8,914 bases of DNA. It comes from Acidobacteriaceae bacterium. Its GTDB lineage: Bacteria; Acidobacteriota; Terriglobia; Terriglobales; Acidobacteriaceae. Below the pieces are notes generated by a model. It searched no databases. It saw nothing but the letters and a program-made list of their open reading frames with translations, and was not told the DNA's origin. The position numbers and the translations under genes are program-made. Below are positions 7,024 through 8,914 of the stretch, one piece after another. Every line of letters starts with the position of its first letter. Position 1 is the stretch's first letter. The stretch lies in NCBI GenBank assembly GCA_027306745.1, contig DAHUZD010000028.1, positions 1 through 8,914 of the forward strand. The letters run 5' to 3'.

Positions 7024-7973
7024 ACCCGAAGAAGAAAACCCGCTCTAACGAACCCGACCTGAACGTCTCACTCTGCGGCATGGAACTGCGCAATCCCGTG
7101 CTGGCCGCCAGCGGCACCTTCGGCTATGGCGTGGAGTTTGAGGAGATTCTCGACTTCACCGCCATCGGCGGCTTCGTCACCAAGGGCCTTTCACGTGAAC
7201 CGATGTCTGGCAACGCTGCGCCCCGCCTTATCGAAACAGCTTCAGGCATGCTCAACGCCATCGGCCTGCAAAACCTGGGCGTGGATGCCTTCATCCATGA
7301 AAAATTGCCTGCGATCCAAAAGCTGCCCTGCGCGGCCATCGTCAACGTCTTCGGCTATACCATCGCCGATTACTTCGCCGTGGTCAAAACGTTGAATGAC
7401 TACGGCGGCATCGCCGCCTATGAGCTGAACGCTTCCTGCCCCAACACCCACTCTGGCGGCATGGTCTTTGGCTCCAATGCCAATCTGCTCTTTGAGCTGG
7501 TCGCCAACATCAAGTCCGTCGCGCGGCGGCCCATCATCGTCAAGCTTTCGCCCAACGTCACCAGCATTGCCGAGGTGGCGCGAGCGGCGGAAGAGGCTGG
7601 CGCAGACGCCATCTCCCTGGTCAACACATTTCTGTCTCTGTCCATTGACGTGCACACGCGCCGTCCGCGTCTGGCCAACATTACCGGTGGGCTTTCCGGC
7701 CCAGCCATCAAGCCCATCGCGCTGCGCATGGTTTGGGAGGCGTCGCGCTCGGTCTCGATCCCCGTCATCGGCATGGGCGGAATTCACACCGCAGAAGATG
7801 CGGTGGAGTTTCTGCTGGCCGGAGCCACAGCCGTGCAGGTCGGCACGGCCAGCTATGCGGACCCGCGCGCCGTCGAGCGCATCGCACGCGGCCTGCGCGA
7901 CTGGTGCGCGCAAAACTCCATCGACTCCGTCCGCAGCCTGACAGGGGCGATGAAAACCGAACCCAGCGCCTAG
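7020..7973 (+). CDS. pyrD: Dihydroorotate dehydrogenase, class 1 (catalytic subunit, PyrD/PyrDB type)
   Basis: The FMN enzyme oxidises dihydroorotate to orotate in the fourth step of pyrimidine synthesis, in the cytoplasm. It has 317 residues. Seen: LRNPVLAASGTFGYGVEF (23-40), KGLSREP (55-61), GLQNLGVDAF (82-91), the class 1 catalytic cysteine in LNASCPNTHSGG (C140), IIVKLSPN (K175), GGLSGPAIKP (223-232), and the FMN-phosphate glycine turns GMGGI (251-255) and VGTASY (274-279). Cysteine rather than serine as the base, and the soluble N-terminus, point to class 1, and the residue pattern fits 1B best. Class 1B normally works with the Fe-S/FAD subunit PyrK, which is not visible here. The start is TTG at 7020, overlapping the phosphatase TGA. 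A GAAAGAAGA stretch (7001-7009) may serve as ribosome binding site. The next ATG, at 7080, would cut off the first beta strand. The stop overlaps that of the convergent gene by 4 bp. Confidence 0.94.
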   Translation: MNPKKKTRSNEPDLNVSLCGMELRNPVLAASGTFGYGVEFEEILDFTAIGGFVTKGLSREPMSGNAAPRLIETASGMLNAIGLQNLGVDAFIHEKLPAIQKLPCAAIVNVFGYTIADYFAVVKTLNDYGGIAAYELNASCPNTHSGGMVFGSNANLLFELVANIKSVARRPIIVKLSPNVTSIAEVARAAEEAGADAISLVNTFLSLSIDVHTRRPRLANITGGLSGPAIKPIALRMVWEASRSVSIPVIGMGGIHTAEDAVEFLLAGATAVQVGTASYADPRAVERIARGLRDWCAQNSIDSVRSLTGAMKTEPSA

Positions 7974-8914
7974 CTGCGGGCCGCTTCCAGCAGAATCTTG
8001 CGGCCTTCTCGGTGGCTCTGCAGGGCCAACTCCAAAATGCGCATCGTCTGCAGGGCGCTCTGGGCCATTACCGGCTCTGGCGCACCATGCTCCAGCGTTG
8101 CGCGGATGCCCTCATAATACGCAACATATTGGCCGGGCAAGGTAGTCCGCCGTTCCGTGTGTGCCTGTCCGTTGCGCAGCGTGGTCACGCTGGCGGCTTG
8201 TTCGGCAGGCTCCACGCCAAAACCAGCATCGCCCGGACGCAGCCCAGCCTTCAGTTGATCCTCCTGCACATCCATCCCCGGCTTTACAAACGATCCGCCC
8301 GTGCCGTGCACCACAAACTTCGGCTCCGGCTGCGCGGCCAGAATCGTTGCACCCAGCACAATGCGCAATCTTCCCCGTCCCATCACCAGATGAAAATCAT
8401 CGTCCACTTGTGATCCAGGCCGCTGCCGATTCAAATCAGCAAAGAGCCACTCCGGCCAGCCGAACAGCTCCAGCGCTTGGTCAATCAAATGCGGGCCCAG
8501 ATCAAAAAACACGCCGCCGCCCAGGGCTGGGCGCTCACGCCAGCGGTCCTGCACTTCCAAGCGGAAACGGTCAAAGCGGCATTGATAGCTGACGACCTCG
8601 CCCAGATCGCCGCTGTGGATACTGGCCTTCAGCGTCAAAAAATCGCTGTCCCAGCGCCGGTTGTGGAAGACACTGAGCAGTTTTTTCTGAGCCTGCGCTG
8701 TCGAGATCAACTCTTCGGCCTCGGCCATGGTGCGTGCAAACGGCTTGTCGATGACCACGGCCCGGCCTGCACGCAATGCCGCCAGACCCAGTGAGTGGTG
8801 TGTGTCATTCGGCGAGGCAACCACGACCAAATCCACATCCGGACTGGTGGCCACGGCCATGGGATCGGCCACCACCTTCGCCGCCGGAAAATCCCGGCGC
8901 ACTTCATCGGCCCG
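7970..8914 (-). CDS. Gfo/Idh/MocA family oxidoreductase, YdgJ-like, N-terminus beyond the window
   Basis: This is an NAD(P)-dependent dehydrogenase of the glucose-fructose oxidoreductase/inositol dehydrogenase family, acting on a sugar or polyol whose identity cannot be read from the sequence. 314 residues are visible and the frame is open to the right edge, so the GxGxxG nucleotide-binding start (about 35 residues, judging by E. coli YdgJ of about 346) is missing. The GTG at 8902 is therefore internal rather than a start. Seen: the second half of the Rossmann fold with VVVASPNDTHH (30-40), the family's EKP motif in its DKP form (56-58), SVFHNRRWDSDF (81-92), DRWRERP (123-129), the likely catalytic GPHLIDQ (H142, D145), and HGTGGSFVKPGMDVQEDQL (203-221), which closely resembles E. 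coli YdgJ. The neighbour pyrD is convergent and gives no hint of the substrate. The subfamily assignment comes from remembered sequence resemblance. Confidence 0.92.
   Translation of the reverse strand, partial: RADEVRRDFPAAKVVADPMAVATSPDVDLVVVASPNDTHHSLGLAALRAGRAVVIDKPFARTMAEAEELISTAQAQKKLLSVFHNRRWDSDFLTLKASIHSGDLGEVVSYQCRFDRFRLEVQDRWRERPALGGGVFFDLGPHLIDQALELFGWPEWLFADLNRQRPGSQVDDDFHLVMGRGRLRIVLGATILAAQPEPKFVVHGTGGSFVKPGMDVQEDQLKAGLRPGDAGFGVEPAEQAASVTTLRNGQAHTERRTTLPGQYVAYYEGIRATLEHGAPEPVMAQSALQTMRILELALQSHREGRKILLEAARS

Noticed and set aside
7242..7913. A 223-codon open frame antisense to pyrD
   Set aside because: The plus strand has the complete DHOD motif set; the antisense product is Gly/Asp/Arg-rich shadow composition without family features.
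8707..8902. GTG at 8902 as the true start of the YdgJ-like gene
   Set aside because: The frame continues to the window edge and the protein would lack its Rossmann GxGxxG segment, so the gene is cut by the window rather than short.

Overview
The window looks like an ordinary stretch of chromosome from an acidobacterium, most likely of the Terriglobia/Acidobacteriaceae type. The clues are a secreted von Willebrand A-like protein of the kind expanded in that phylum, a PafA/SPAP-like secreted phosphatase, a GT87 mannosyltransferase-type membrane protein, a moderately high GC content and very tight gene packing. The taxon is inferred from protein character alone; there is no rRNA here. I see no tRNA, rRNA, CRISPR array, insertion sequence, integrase or attachment site, and no sign of a new defence or mobile system.

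Layout: (1) 1-1236 (+), an outer-membrane TolC/CzcC-type efflux channel whose N-terminus probably lies before the window. (2) 1303-2697 (+), glucuronate isomerase uxaC. (3) 2687-3694 (-), the secreted VWA-like protein, overlapping the uxaC 3' end by 11 bp. (4) 3816-5159 (-), the GT87 polytopic membrane glycosyltransferase. (5) 5257-7023 (+), the secreted alkaline phosphatase family protein, divergent from GT87 across about 97 bp that must hold both promoters. (6) 7020-7973 (+), dihydroorotate dehydrogenase pyrD, starting at a TTG inside the phosphatase stop region. (7) 7970-8914 (-), a YdgJ-like Gfo/Idh/MocA oxidoreductase running off the right edge, whose stop codon is shared with that of pyrD in one palindromic CTAG.

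Functionally this is a mixture: efflux, hexuronate catabolism, envelope glycosylation, extracellular phosphate release, pyrimidine synthesis and NAD(P)-dependent sugar oxidation. Only the phosphatase-pyrD pair looks translationally coupled. GT87 and the VWA-like gene lie in the same direction but are separated by a 121-bp gap that contains an inverted repeat, so they may be transcribed separately. The points most worth a second look are the catalytic pyrD with no visible pyrK partner, coupled to a phosphatase; two homopolymer tracts inside the GT87 gene; the degenerate metal site of the VWA-like protein; and the dyad upstream of that gene.
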